DNA from: Paenibacillus dendritiformis
GTDB taxonomy: Bacteria; Bacillota; Bacilli; Paenibacillales; Paenibacillaceae
DNA: 64,000 nt
Assembly: GCF_021654795.1 (NCBI RefSeq)
Contig: NZ_AP025344.1
Location: forward strand, 5,890,501-5,954,500
Reading direction: 5' to 3'
Under the pieces are notes generated by a model. It made no database searches. It was not told the origin of the DNA and saw only the letters and a program-made list of their open reading frames with translations. A program made the translations under genes and the position numbers. Below, piece by piece: positions 26,059 to 35,997 of the stretch (positions are counted from its first letter, which is position 1; each line of letters opens with the position of its first letter).

Positions 26059-27915
26059 TTAACTCCGGATGACCCGGCCCAGGAACCGCTTGACCGGACC
26101 GTACGGGGTATCCAGCGTCTCGTAGAAATTAACCATAACCGGATATTTGACGCTCGCCAAATCGATATTCTCGAAGTAGATATGCTGTACTCCGTCCGTC
26201 AGCCGCGGCTCTTCGACGAGCGAGAACTGCTTCGTTCCCAGCACGCGGCCGCCATGATCCGCCAACTCCAGCCGGATGCGGGACAGATTCGCATCGGCCA
26301 TCACCTGCCGCGCCCGATCGATATTGAGCCTAAGCTCCAGGTCGTAGGAGGAGGAGTCCGATTGCGTCATCGGATTCACGTCGCGGATCCACTTGCCATC
26401 CCAATTGTCGATTTTGATGCGGAACGGATACATGTCGTAAATGAGATCGGAGGTGTTGTCCAGCGTCGTCGAGAAGCGGAACGTGTCCATGACGACAGGG
26501 TACCCCTTCTCTTCCCGGTTGTCGACGAGATGCAGGAGCAGATCCTTGCCCGTCTCGCCTTCCGGCAGAATAAACAAATGCGACTCGACGACGGAGGCGT
26601 TCGGAATGAGCGCCTTCGGTTCGGCCGCCGGCGTGCCGATTCGTTCCCCGCCATACCGCGTCCCGTCCGCGCCCTCAAGCTCCGCATGGAACGGCGGCGG
26701 GGTGATGGACGAGCCGCTCTTGTTCTCCAGCTTGAACCGGAGGAGCAGCGCAGTGAAGCCAGCCTCCTTGTTCGCCAGCATCGTGTCTTCCTCGATGGAC
26801 ATATTCAGCCCCTTCGGGAACAGATCCGAACCAGAAGAGAACTTCATTGGCGTCCGCAGCTTATAGTCGATCGGCGGCACGGAGGCCTCCGCTTGTCTTG
26901 GCACGGCAATCTGAATGCGCCCGACCTGGTAGGTTACCGCCTGGTCCGGATCAGAGGCATCGGGCGGAAGGAATGTCTCCGGCGTCAGCACCCGCAGCAT
27001 GGTAAGCTCCCGGTTCGCTCCCGTCTCCACGGCATAGCGGAGCTGAACCGCTTCGCCCGGCTTGAGAACGGGCGGAGCCGGCTGGCCGAGCCGCTTCCCG
27101 TCATAGATGGCGGTATCCGACCATGCGGTCAAGGTGAACTCGGGGAGCTTCTCGCTAATATTATTCCGGTTCTCTACCCGCAAGGTCACGATATGCACCG
27201 TATCCAGCTTCTCTCGCGCCCGTTCCGTCGTCTGTTCCGGCTTGCCCGAGCTCTTCACGATGCTTATCGGGGTGAAGATAAGCATCGAGGTGCCGGCAGG
27301 ACCATTCAATTGAAACGAGTGCCCCCAAGGCTTCACCTTCTCCGGATCGGTAATCGGGCTGTAGTCGTTCTCCCATACGTCCCGGATGGGCATTCCGCCG
27401 AGAATGGTCACCTTCGCCGGATACACCTCCCGATCTGTCTTCTTCCAGATGAACCGCACCGGAGCGGATTCCTCCGCTAGCGTCCGGCTCATCCAGCGCC
27501 ACTCCACGGTCTGGCCCGGCATGAGGAAGCGCGGGCTTCCGGCGCTCGGCTCCATGGCGGCTTCCGCCCCGGACGCCATCCGGACGGCCAGCTCATAGTC
27601 CGGGATACGGATCCGCTTCCCGGAACTATTCTTGAGTTGGAACACGGCGGCCACCTGGCGACCGTTGTCCCGCTGCCCGTAGATGACCCGCTCCACCGCG
27701 ATCTCGATGCCGTGGGCGGACTTCATGAAGGCGGCCGCATCCGTCTGGATCGAAGCGCGCGAGGGCGCTGCCTTGCCGCTCTTCTGCTCCTTCGCTTCCG
27801 CCGTGCCGGACAGCCCCGGCACCGGAACCGCCCCGGTTATCGCCATGGCAAGCAGACTGACCGCCCATGCCACGGCCGTGATTCGCTTCAAGCTCCGCTT
27901 CGTCTTCGGCTTCAT
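26059..27915 (-). CDS. Secreted protein of unknown function in the RND operon
   Basis: 618 residues, family not recognised. A long basic N-terminus and hydrophobic stretch (about 12-32), with likely cleavage near TAEA-KE, indicates Sec export; no lipobox or wall anchor is seen. The mature part reads as several beta-sandwich-like units of about 120 residues, each with phrases such as VAAVFQLKNSSGKRI, IVTLRVENRNNISEKL and LLLRFKLENKSGSSI. These resemble repeated DUF4352-like extracellular domains (inference). Its ATG overlaps the stop of the adaptor gene (ATGA), so it is made together with the pump and could act with it outside the membrane or sense its substrate. Confidence 0.7.
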   Translation of the reverse strand: MKPKTKRSLKRITAVAWAVSLLAMAITGAVPVPGLSGTAEAKEQKSGKAAPSRASIQTDAAAFMKSAHGIEIAVERVIYGQRDNGRQVAAVFQLKNSSGKRIRIPDYELAVRMASGAEAAMEPSAGSPRFLMPGQTVEWRWMSRTLAEESAPVRFIWKKTDREVYPAKVTILGGMPIRDVWENDYSPITDPEKVKPWGHSFQLNGPAGTSMLIFTPISIVKSSGKPEQTTERAREKLDTVHIVTLRVENRNNISEKLPEFTLTAWSDTAIYDGKRLGQPAPPVLKPGEAVQLRYAVETGANRELTMLRVLTPETFLPPDASDPDQAVTYQVGRIQIAVPRQAEASVPPIDYKLRTPMKFSSGSDLFPKGLNMSIEEDTMLANKEAGFTALLLRFKLENKSGSSITPPPFHAELEGADGTRYGGERIGTPAAEPKALIPNASVVESHLFILPEGETGKDLLLHLVDNREEKGYPVVMDTFRFSTTLDNTSDLIYDMYPFRIKIDNWDGKWIRDVNPMTQSDSSSYDLELRLNIDRARQVMADANLSRIRLELADHGGRVLGTKQFSLVEEPRLTDGVQHIYFENIDLASVKYPVMVNFYETLDTPYGPVKRFLGRVIRS

Positions 27916-29210
27916 TGGTTATCCCCCTTCTCTGGCTGCTGCGGCTTGGCGGATGGCGGCTCCACCGATACCGGCTCATTCTCCTTCAGCCGATGCTGTC
28001 CCGTCACGATGACGGTAGCTCCTTCCTTCAGTCCATCCGTCACGGCATAGAGCGTGCCCTGGAGCGGGCCGAGCTCGACTTCCTGCCGCACCGCCTTGCC
28101 GTCCTTATAGACAAAGACGAACGTCTTGCTCTCCTCACGGATGATCGCGCTGGCCGGAACGGCCGGCACGAGCCGCTCCGCTTCCGTCTCCAGCCGAATG
28201 CGCACCTTCATGCCGGGCTTAAGTTCCCCTTTGCCGTTCGCGGCCCGCAGCTCGACATCATAGGTTCGGGTGCGCGTATCCATGACCTCGGACAGATAGG
28301 CGAGCGAGCCCTTATAGGTCTGGCCGGGGCGATCGGATACATAGAAGGAAAGCGAGCTCTTCCCTTCCACCAGAGGCAGCAGGTCTTCCGGAAGCTTGGC
28401 CCGGACAAGGACCGGATCAAGCTGCACGATCCGGCCGATCGTCCCCCCCTGGTTCAGCATCATGCCAGGCTGCGGAGTCCATTCGGTCAAGATACCGTCT
28501 GACGGCGCGGCGATTCGGGCCTCCTCGATAGCCATCCCCGCCTCCAGAAGCTCCAGCTTCGCCGTATCGAGCTGTTGGCGGGCGGTGGCCTTCGAATCGC
28601 TATTGTCGGCCGCCTCCAGCTTCATCTTCCACACGCCGAGATCAATCTCCGAATTTTTCAGCTGCAGCTCGGCCTGATCGACGGCAGCCTTCTCTACCGT
28701 GCCTTCGTCATATCCGTTTTTGAGGCGGTTCAGTTCCTTCGTCTGCTGCTCCATCTCCCGCTCCAGCTTCTCAATGCTCTGCTTCACTTCTTCTTTGCCG
28801 ATCCGTTCCTTCTCCTCCGTCTGCTCCAAAAGATTCTCGGCGCTGCGGATAGCAAGCTCCGCCCGCTTCTTCTTCATATGAGCGGCGGAGTCATCCAGCC
28901 GGGCGATAACCTCTCCGCGCTTCACGCGATCGCCGCGCTTCTTCAGGACAGCGGTCACCTCGCCGCTCCCCTTCGCCATGACATCCATGGAGACGGAAGG
29001 CGCGATCTCGGCAATCAGTTCGGCCGGCATGCCGATCTTCTCGCGCTTCACGACAGCTGTCTTCACGAGCGGAGCCGCTTGCTTCGCATCCGCAGGCGCC
29101 GCCCCATTCTCCGGCTGGCCGGCGCAGGCCGCCAGCAGCACGGCGAAGGCGGCGATGCCGGCCATCATGCCGAGCCCGCGCTTGCGCCGGCTCTTCTTGC
29201 TGTGTCTCAT
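27912..29210 (-). CDS. RND efflux adaptor lipoprotein (HlyD/MFP family)
   Basis: 432 residues. The lipobox LLAACAG (Cys at about 29) anchors it to the outer face of the membrane. Lipoyl half-motifs flank a long coiled-coil hairpin (about 115-215, rich in Glu/Lys heptads, e.g. EKLEREMEQQTKELNRLKNG). A beta-barrel and a membrane-proximal domain follow (LDPVLVRAKLPEDLL; VELGPLQGTLYAVTDGLKEG). It bridges the RND pump and the cell envelope. The start lies 3 bp after the pump stop; the stop overlaps the next gene. Some residues of the coiled coil are unusually acidic, but the architecture is standard. Confidence 0.92.
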   Translation of the reverse strand: MRHSKKSRRKRGLGMMAGIAAFAVLLAACAGQPENGAAPADAKQAAPLVKTAVVKREKIGMPAELIAEIAPSVSMDVMAKGSGEVTAVLKKRGDRVKRGEVIARLDDSAAHMKKKRAELAIRSAENLLEQTEEKERIGKEEVKQSIEKLEREMEQQTKELNRLKNGYDEGTVEKAAVDQAELQLKNSEIDLGVWKMKLEAADNSDSKATARQQLDTAKLELLEAGMAIEEARIAAPSDGILTEWTPQPGMMLNQGGTIGRIVQLDPVLVRAKLPEDLLPLVEGKSSLSFYVSDRPGQTYKGSLAYLSEVMDTRTRTYDVELRAANGKGELKPGMKVRIRLETEAERLVPAVPASAIIREESKTFVFVYKDGKAVRQEVELGPLQGTLYAVTDGLKEGATVIVTGQHRLKENEPVSVEPPSAKPQQPEKGDNQ

Positions 29211-29213
29211 TCG

Positions 29214-32200
29214 TTACATCCCCTTTCCTTCCGCTTGCTCCGGCGCGGCGGCCGGCAAGACATGAACTTGGCTGCGCTTCCCCCGTCCGATCAGGTCATA
29301 CATGACAGGCACGACCAAGAGAGTCAGCAGCGTGGATACGGTCAGTCCGCCGATGACGACGACGGCCAGCCCTCTCGATATCAGCGTGCCATGCCCGAAG
29401 CCAAAAGCGAGCGGCAGCAGCGCCACGATGGTGGCTCCGGCCGTCATGATGATCGGCCGCAGGCGCGACACCCCGGCCTCCACCAGCGCTTCCCGCACCG
29501 CAAAGCCCGCCTTGCGCAGCTGCTGCGCCTTATCGATAAAGACAATGGCATTGGTGACGACAATGCCGATCAGCATCATGAACCCGATTAGCGAGGTAAT
29601 GTTCAGCGATTCGTTCGTCACGAACAGGCCGAACACGCCGCCGATCGCGGCGAACGGGAGCGAGAACAGAATCGAGAACGGCGCGCTGGCATTGCCGAAG
29701 GTCAAGACCATAATGAGGTAGACGACGCCGATGGCGGCGCCCATCGCGACGAACAACTGGCCGAAGCTGTCCCCGATGTTCTCGCTGATGCCGCCCACGG
29801 AACGGCTCACGCCTTCCGGGAGTTCAATCTGATCCAGTTCAGCGGCGATACCGGCGCTGATGCCCCCCTTGTTCTTGCCGGTAATTTTAGCCGACACCGT
29901 GACGACCTGCTCTTCATTTACCCGCTTGATCGAGGCGGGAGCCAGCTCCCGGGTCACATCCGCAACGTCGGCGACGCGAACCATGCCGCCGTTCCCCGTC
30001 TCCATCAGGATATTGCCGACCCCCTCCAGATCCTGCCTTCCGTTCTCTCCCGTCTGGATGGTCAACGCGCGCAGGCCTTCATCGAACCGGTATTCGCCCA
30101 GCTTCTGCTCGAAGAGCCAGGTGCGAAGCGAGTGCTGGACGGCAGCCGGGGATACCCCCGCCTGAAGCGCCTTGTGCGGGTCCAACTGAATCGTCACCTC
30201 GGAAGAAGCTTCGCTCAACGAGTCCTTGACCTCCGTCAGCTCCGGGTAGCCCAGCACGGCCTCCTTGATGACGGCGGCAGCCTGGCGCAGCTTGCCGCTG
30301 TCCTCTCCCTTCAGCACATAGGAGAAATCCTCGCCTCCTCCCGAATCGCCCGACAAGGTGCGCGTATCTATCTCGCTTCCCGCCGGGACAAGGGACAGGA
30401 GCGATTCCTTATAATCCCGCTTCACCTGCTCGACGTCGGCATCTTCATTCACCTCGGTATAGATCTGGGCCATATACGGAATCGCGTTCGGGTCGCCCCC
30501 GTAGCCGACCAAGGCCTCGACGAAGGTGAACAGCGGACGGCCCGCCTTGTCCGACGCCGACCGCAGCTTCGCCTCCATATCCTTGACGACGGCATCCGTC
30601 GTCTTGAGCGCCGTCTCGTAAGGCAGCTTCACCGTAAAATAAAACTGGCGCGGCGGATTCCCTTCCGGCATGAAGGTGAAGGATAACTGCGGCACGAGCG
30701 CAACCATCGTGACGACAAAGAGCAACGCCGAGGCCCCCAAGGTCTTCCAACGATGGCGCAGCGACCATTCCAGGATGCGACGGTACCCCTCCGTGAAGGC
30801 GGACGGCCCCGGCTCCACATGGGCCTTGGCGTTGGCGCTGCGGAGCACGATCAATTTGGCCAGCATTGGAATGACGGTCAGCGCGACGGCGAGCGAAGCC
30901 AGGATGGCGCAGGACAGCGTCACCGCGAACGGGCGGAACAATTGGCCGGCCGGCCCGCTAATCAGGCCGATGGGCGCGAACACCCCTACCGTCGTCAGCG
31001 TGGACGACGTAATGGCATTCGCCACTTCCTTCGTCGCGAGCAGGATGACCGACTCCTCCTTGCGGGCCGCCTGCTCCAGCTTGCTGTAAATATTTTCGAT
31101 AACGACGATGCTGTCGTCGACGACGCGGCCGATAGCGATGAACATGCCGCCCAGCGTCATGATGTTCAAGGAAATATCGAGCCACTTCATCATCAGCAGC
31201 GCGATCAGGACGGACAGCGGAATCGACACGAGCACGATCAGCGTCATCCGCATGTTGCGCAGGAACACCAGAATCATGAGCGAAGCCAGCACGGCGCCGA
31301 CCATGCCTTCGCGCAGCAGTCCCCCAATCGACTGCTTCACTTCATCCGCGTAATTGTACACCTGCTTGAACGTAATCCCCTTCAATTCGGAGGTCCACCG
31401 CTCCATCAACTCATCGGCCTGGTCCGTGAACTGAACGGCGTTCGCGCTCCCGGTCTTATACAGCAGGACCCCGATAGCAGGCCGATCGTCCATGCGGGCC
31501 GCGAACGCCGATTCGCGTATCTCCGCCACGCTTCCGAGACTGCCCACCGTCAGCTGGCTTCCGTCCGCCGCCGCCAGCGGGATCGCCTCCAGCTGCGAGA
31601 TGCTGCGCAGGCCGTTGTCCATCCGGGCGAGCAGCGTGTTGCCGTCCAGCTCCACGGTCCCCGCCGGGCCGGCAGCCATCGCGCTCTGGACCGCCTCGGA
31701 CACTTGCGCCGGCGTGAGCCCGTTCACTCGCAGCAGCTCCGGAGACAGCCGGATCGCCACCTCCGTCTTGCGCTCGCCGATGACATCCATATGATCGAGC
31801 CCCGGCATCGCCTGGAATCCGGGCCGGATCACATGCTCGAAATGATGCTCCAGCTCCGTCTGCTCCATTCCTTCCCCCGCCTGAATGGCGAGATAGTATG
31901 TAGGAATGGACGAGACGCCGAATGTCGATACTTTGGGGCGTCCCGCCTCCGACGGCAGCTCCGTCTCCTGGAACAGGCTCTCCATGTCCGCCTTTTTCCG
32001 ATCCGGGTCCGCGCCTTCCTCGAATGTCACGATAATGGTCGCCATCTGATCGCTCGAAGTGGACTCGATCGTCTTCACGTTCTCCATCGCGCTAATTTTC
32101 TTCTCCAGCGGCTTGGTGACGTCTTCCATGACATCCTGCGGCGACCCCGGATAAGGAACGGTGACCATCACGATCGGCAATGAAATATCAGGCATGTTGT

Positions 32201-32306
32201 CCACCTTGAGGCTGGTCGCGGCATAGATCCCGCCCCCGAACAGCATGCAGCACAGGATGATGACGGCCGCCACCTGTTTCATCGAAAATTGAATAAGCGA
32301 ATTCAT
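29214..32306 (-). CDS. RND family efflux transporter (AcrB/SwrC-like)
   Basis: 1030 residues, the normal length. N-terminal helix, then two periplasmic-type loops and twelve helices. Characteristic blocks are MPDISLPIVMVTVPYPGSPQ, GRVVDDSIVVIENIY (helix 4) and GIVVTNAIVFIDKAQQLRKAG (helix 10). It is a proton-driven exporter, likely of lipophilic compounds or surfactant-like lipopeptides by analogy with Bacillus SwrC. First gene of pump-adaptor-secreted protein. AAGGAGGGG lies upstream of the ATG. A two-component system is encoded about 1 kb upstream in the same direction and may control it. Confidence 0.94.
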   Translation of the reverse strand: MNSLIQFSMKQVAAVIILCCMLFGGGIYAATSLKVDNMPDISLPIVMVTVPYPGSPQDVMEDVTKPLEKKISAMENVKTIESTSSDQMATIIVTFEEGADPDRKKADMESLFQETELPSEAGRPKVSTFGVSSIPTYYLAIQAGEGMEQTELEHHFEHVIRPGFQAMPGLDHMDVIGERKTEVAIRLSPELLRVNGLTPAQVSEAVQSAMAAGPAGTVELDGNTLLARMDNGLRSISQLEAIPLAAADGSQLTVGSLGSVAEIRESAFAARMDDRPAIGVLLYKTGSANAVQFTDQADELMERWTSELKGITFKQVYNYADEVKQSIGGLLREGMVGAVLASLMILVFLRNMRMTLIVLVSIPLSVLIALLMMKWLDISLNIMTLGGMFIAIGRVVDDSIVVIENIYSKLEQAARKEESVILLATKEVANAITSSTLTTVGVFAPIGLISGPAGQLFRPFAVTLSCAILASLAVALTVIPMLAKLIVLRSANAKAHVEPGPSAFTEGYRRILEWSLRHRWKTLGASALLFVVTMVALVPQLSFTFMPEGNPPRQFYFTVKLPYETALKTTDAVVKDMEAKLRSASDKAGRPLFTFVEALVGYGGDPNAIPYMAQIYTEVNEDADVEQVKRDYKESLLSLVPAGSEIDTRTLSGDSGGGEDFSYVLKGEDSGKLRQAAAVIKEAVLGYPELTEVKDSLSEASSEVTIQLDPHKALQAGVSPAAVQHSLRTWLFEQKLGEYRFDEGLRALTIQTGENGRQDLEGVGNILMETGNGGMVRVADVADVTRELAPASIKRVNEEQVVTVSAKITGKNKGGISAGIAAELDQIELPEGVSRSVGGISENIGDSFGQLFVAMGAAIGVVYLIMVLTFGNASAPFSILFSLPFAAIGGVFGLFVTNESLNITSLIGFMMLIGIVVTNAIVFIDKAQQLRKAGFAVREALVEAGVSRLRPIIMTAGATIVALLPLAFGFGHGTLISRGLAVVVIGGLTVSTLLTLLVVPVMYDLIGRGKRSQVHVLPAAAPEQAEGKGM

Positions 32307-32736
32307 CGTTGTCTATCTCTCCCCTCCTTTTTCTCTGCACTACCGCAACGAACGAATTCAAGATAGCAGCGAAATATGAACGGAGTATGAACTAAAAAGA
32401 AAAAAGGGGGTGGCTCATAGGCATTGCAAAATGATTGAGGTGAGGAGCCGATAGAGAATGTGGATGCGGGAAATAAAGAAAGCGCTCGCGCTAGAGGAGT
32501 CTACAGAGCGAAAAATAGCGGCGCGCAAAACGGGGGAAGCTGGGTGAACCAGTGAAATGATGCGTGGAGGCAACAACTTCTGCTCTTTAAGCCGATATTT
32601 GAAGAAATTCCCGCAAAAGTCAGGCTGTTGAGAAAGTCCAGGGGAGTTTTCGATCCTTCATTAGGACTTGTCTCACTGTAGAAAAAATGGATGTAACACG
32701 CTCTGATCGGAGTGTCTGAGAACGGCAACATTTCCT

Positions 32737-33050
32737 TGGAAACGTCTATCAGGTCGGCGACAATTGTTCCAGTCAAGCCTATTCAGTAACCCAAATCCTG
32801 CGCAAATACAGCAATTTGAGATAGACGACTTCACCAGAAAATGAATCCTGCAAAACTACAGCAATTTCACCTGTTTCGCTTCGACTTCGCTCAAGAGGGC
32901 CTAAAATGATGTAGCTGTGCAGCATTTTCTCGGAATGTGGACTCATTGAGCCGAAAATCCTGTAAAATAGCAGCAATCCCGCCACACACACGTTAAACCC
33001 CAGGAGGTTATGATGCCTCCAGAAGGCGATAACGCTTTGAATGTCAAGTT
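32737..33050 (-). repeat. Copy B of the ~300-bp inverted dispersed repeat
   Basis: Reverse-complement match to 5546-5872, including the CTTCTGGAGGCAT start, three TGCAGGATT-type motifs and the CTTGACTGGAACAATTG end. Differences are scattered point changes, small indels near one end and loss of about 15 bases. It fills part of the 1-kb gap between the RND operon and the kinase gene. The short frames over it are not genes. Confidence 0.8.
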
Positions 33051-33159
33051 TCGATGAGGAAAGTGGGCATCTTCACCCCTCCGAAGAAAACAGGGGTTTT
33101 CCAACAGCCCGAAAAGTACATGATTTCCATCGGTTTTGTCGTTTTATCTATTGGAAGTC

Positions 33160-33240
33160 GGAAATTGATGCAGTTTTACAGGATTCCCTGCAACGGAGCA
33201 CACGTGGTAAAGGAAAGGTGTAGTTTTGCAGTTTTCGGAG
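33160..33240 (+). repeat. Additional short palindromic motif copies beside copy B
   Basis: GATGCAGTTTTACAGGATTCCC at about 33167 and GTGTAGTTTTGCAGTTTTC at about 33219 belong to the same motif family. The rest of the gap 32307-33325 shows no gene with a credible start, only AT-rich unstructured sequence near 32390-32700. Confidence 0.55.
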
Positions 33241-33325
33241 TGTCTAGCTTTGAGAATCGAGCTTTGAGAATCAGGGGGCTGTCTCACTGTAGTTACATAC
33301 TACTTGTGGGATACCCCCTGTGGAA

Positions 33326-34687
33326 CTACCAATTACGCCGGATCGGAAGCGTCACGCTCACGGTCGTCCCCTTGCCGGGCTCGCTGTCGATTCGGATCGT
33401 CCCGTGATGCAAAGTGACGACCTTTTTCACGATGGCCAGGCCGAGGCCGCTGCCGCCCGCATTGCGCCTGCGGGCCTTGTCCGCCTTGTAAAAGCGCTCG
33501 AACACGCGCGCCCGGTCCTCCTCCGCGATGCCGATCCCGTTGTCGGCAATGATGACGAGCGCTTTCCCGTCCTGACGCGCAAGGCTGACGGTAATCCTGC
33601 CGTTCTCCGGCGTGAACTTGATCGCATTGCCGAGCAGATTCGTCCAGACGAGGCTCAGAAGATCCTCATCGGCTTCGATCGTGACGTCTTCGAGCCGGTC
33701 CTCCAGGCGCAGCTCCTTGTCGGCCCTTTGCGGCTCTGCGGCGACGATGACTTGGCGAAGCTGTTCGTCGAGCCGGTAGATGCGCGGCGCGAACGGATGA
33801 TGCTCCGAATCGAGCGAAGCGAGCTGCAGCAGATTGTCGCTGAGGCGCGACAAGCGTTCGCATTCCGTCATCATAATTTCCAGATAGCGCTCCTGATCTG
33901 CCTCGGGGATGACGCGGTTGCGAAGCGCCTTGGCGAAGCCGTAAATCGAAGTAAGCGGCGACTGAATCTCATGCGACACGCTGGAGACGAAATCCTGCCG
34001 CATCTGTTCCATCTGGCCGAGCTCCTGCGCCATATGGTTGAAGCTGGCGGCGAGGACGCCGATCTCGTCCTTCCGCCGGAAGCTCAGCTTCGTGCTGAAA
34101 TCCCCCTTCGCCATGCGCTTCGTCGCCTCGGTCATCTTCTTGATCGGCCGCACGACATAGCGGGCGGCGACGAGAAAGCAGAGGCTCCCGGCCGCCAGCA
34201 CCACGGCAAGCGTGAACAGAATCAGCCGACTGATCAGTTTATTATCGCCGTACTTCATTCGCAAGAAGAGAGCATGCGGCTCTCCCTCCTTCAGAAAGGA
34301 GATGCCGATGATGGGCTCGGAGCTCTCCGGCTCCGTGCTGTGATACGGCCTCCCGGACAGCACATCCTTCACCACCTGTGCCGCCATCGACTCCGGCGGA
34401 CGTCCGGCGAGGGTATGCCGCACGATCGCGTTGCTCTTGCTGTCGAAGACCTGAACCTGTATCCATTCGAATGATTTCAAGGAGTCCAGATAATCGCGGA
34501 ACTCCGCTTCGGGCACCTGCTGATACAGCCGGACCATATCATTGCCGAGCTGGGTCAGGTCCCGGTAGACAATCTCTCTCATCTCTCTCTCGAAAAAAAA
34601 GCCGGAAGCGGCAAATGCAACGATCATGCCTGCGATTACGGCGAATAAAAAGGTGAGCACAACCCGGACGTACAGCGTCCTCATCAT
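33326..34687 (-). CDS. Sensor histidine kinase (EnvZ/BaeS type)
   Basis: 453 residues: helix at about 8-30, extracytoplasmic loop (about 31-150), second helix (about 152-175), HAMP (176-230), HisKA with His239 in SSVSHEIQSPL, and HATPase with N box (WTNLLGNAIKF), DNGIGIAEED and GSGLGLAIVKK. Its ATG overlaps the regulator stop (ATGA), so the pair is translationally coupled. It likely responds to envelope stress or a toxic compound and controls the RND operon downstream (inference from position). Confidence 0.93.
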   Translation of the reverse strand: MMRTLYVRVVLTFLFAVIAGMIVAFAASGFFFEREMREIVYRDLTQLGNDMVRLYQQVPEAEFRDYLDSLKSFEWIQVQVFDSKSNAIVRHTLAGRPPESMAAQVVKDVLSGRPYHSTEPESSEPIIGISFLKEGEPHALFLRMKYGDNKLISRLILFTLAVVLAAGSLCFLVAARYVVRPIKKMTEATKRMAKGDFSTKLSFRRKDEIGVLAASFNHMAQELGQMEQMRQDFVSSVSHEIQSPLTSIYGFAKALRNRVIPEADQERYLEIMMTECERLSRLSDNLLQLASLDSEHHPFAPRIYRLDEQLRQVIVAAEPQRADKELRLEDRLEDVTIEADEDLLSLVWTNLLGNAIKFTPENGRITVSLARQDGKALVIIADNGIGIAEEDRARVFERFYKADKARRRNAGGSGLGLAIVKKVVTLHHGTIRIDSEPGKGTTVSVTLPIRRNW

Positions 34688-35367
34688 GAGCAGACCTCCA
34701 GCCGGTACCCGAGACTGCGGGCAGTCTCGATGCGGAACTCGTGCGCGTGGCCGGCGAAGCGCTCGCGCAGACGCTTGATATGGACATCGACGGTCCGTTC
34801 CTCCCCCTCATAATCGATGCCCCAGATGTCGCGGATCAACTGTTCCCGGGTCAGAATCTGCCCCGGATGGCTCGCGAGCTTGAACAGCAGCTCGAACTCC
34901 TTGAGCGGCAGCGTCGTCCCCATGGACGGGTCATCCGCGTAGACCTTGTAGCTGTTCCGGTCCAGCTTCAAGCTGCCGAGGCGGATAATCTGCTCGTACA
35001 CGATCTTGTAGCGGCGCAGCAGCGCCTTTACCCGCATCACCAGCTCCATCGGATCGAACGGCTTTGTTATATAATCGTCCGTGCCGAGACGGAAGCCCTT
35101 TACCTTCTGGCCGGCCTCTCCCTTGGCCGTGACCATGAACAGCGGAAGATCAGGGTACTGCGACCGCAGCTCGCTGCAGAGCTGCCAGCCGTCCATTACG
35201 GGCATCATAATATCGAGGATAACCAGATCAGCCGGATCCGTCTCCATCAGGCGGAGCGCCTGCTCCCCGTCCTCCGCCTCCAGCACCCGGAAACCTTCAT
35301 TGCGCAAAAACAAACCTATCATCTCGCGGATATGCTCGTCATCATCTGCGACCAATATCGTTCTCAT
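34684..35367 (-). CDS. OmpR/PhoB family response regulator
   Basis: 227 residues: receiver with Asp8-10, phospho-acceptor Asp52 in VILDIMMPVMDG, Thr in FMVTAKG and Lys in YITKPF. A winged helix follows (about 130-225: LPLKEFELLFKLASHPGQIL, RTVDVHIKRLRERF). First gene of the two-component operon; the kinase follows with a 4-bp overlap. Probable target is the adjacent efflux operon. Confidence 0.94.
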   Translation of the reverse strand: MRTILVADDDEHIREMIGLFLRNEGFRVLEAEDGEQALRLMETDPADLVILDIMMPVMDGWQLCSELRSQYPDLPLFMVTAKGEAGQKVKGFRLGTDDYITKPFDPMELVMRVKALLRRYKIVYEQIIRLGSLKLDRNSYKVYADDPSMGTTLPLKEFELLFKLASHPGQILTREQLIRDIWGIDYEGEERTVDVHIKRLRERFAGHAHEFRIETARSLGYRLEVCS

Positions 35368-35607
35368 CGTCTGTTCGACACTCCATTCCCCTCGTTCTCC
35401 CTTAATTTCTTTTTCTACTGGATGCTCCGATGCCTCTCATGACACCGCATTTATTGTAATATACCTCACCCCAATATTCCATGATTTCCCTGACGGTTAC
35501 GAGCCATCTTTCTCTTCATCGGATATATTTTCTCTGTCCTGAATAAGACGATCGCGAACAGGCCGCTTCCGCTATCGGAAGCAGCCTGCCGATGCCAACC
35601 GCACGGT

Positions 35608-35997
35608 TCAATCCTGAACCAGACGGTCCGCAAAATAAATTTCCAGATTCGGATGGACGGCCCGAAGCAGCCTGCAGCGCGGCCGGACCGCGCCGAACAT
35701 CTCCCCCCGCTGCGGGGCGGTCAAGCCTTCGGCCGTCACATACAGCTTGATATCCAAGATGGCGCCTTCGCCGTTCCGCTCATCCTGCGCTTCAATCTGC
35801 AGGGAGGACAACGCCCATCCCCGCTCCTCCGCATAGCGCTCCATCTCCGCTCCAACATCCGAGGCAAGCGCCATCAACCATAGTTCCCCAGGCCTAACGC
35901 CCCGCTCTTGCTCGCCCTCCCGCACAATCGGAATGTTTTGAGAACGAACGTTCCCAACCTGACGATGCGGCTCGATTCGTGTGACGATAACTTGCAA
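35608..35997 (-). CDS. OsmC-like protein with degenerate active site
   Basis: 129 residues. GVRPGELWLMALASDVGAEMERYAEERG followed by a beta strand ILDIKLYVTAEGL and PRCRLLRAVHPNLEI follows the OsmC/Ohr plan. The first catalytic Cys, expected in the ALASDVG helix, is replaced, while the second (RCRLL) remains, so peroxide reduction by the usual two-Cys mechanism is doubtful. The start is TTG with AAGGAGGGATGA just upstream. A monocistronic gene between the two-component operon and a divergent hydrolase gene. Family call by eye; a related fold with another role is possible. Confidence 0.6.
   Translation of the reverse strand: MQVIVTRIEPHRQVGNVRSQNIPIVREGEQERGVRPGELWLMALASDVGAEMERYAEERGWALSSLQIEAQDERNGEGAILDIKLYVTAEGLTAPQRGEMFGAVRPRCRLLRAVHPNLEIYFADRLVQD

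Noticed and set aside
32779..32991. 70-residue frame over repeat copy B
   Set aside because: Same repeat as above, not a conserved gene structure.
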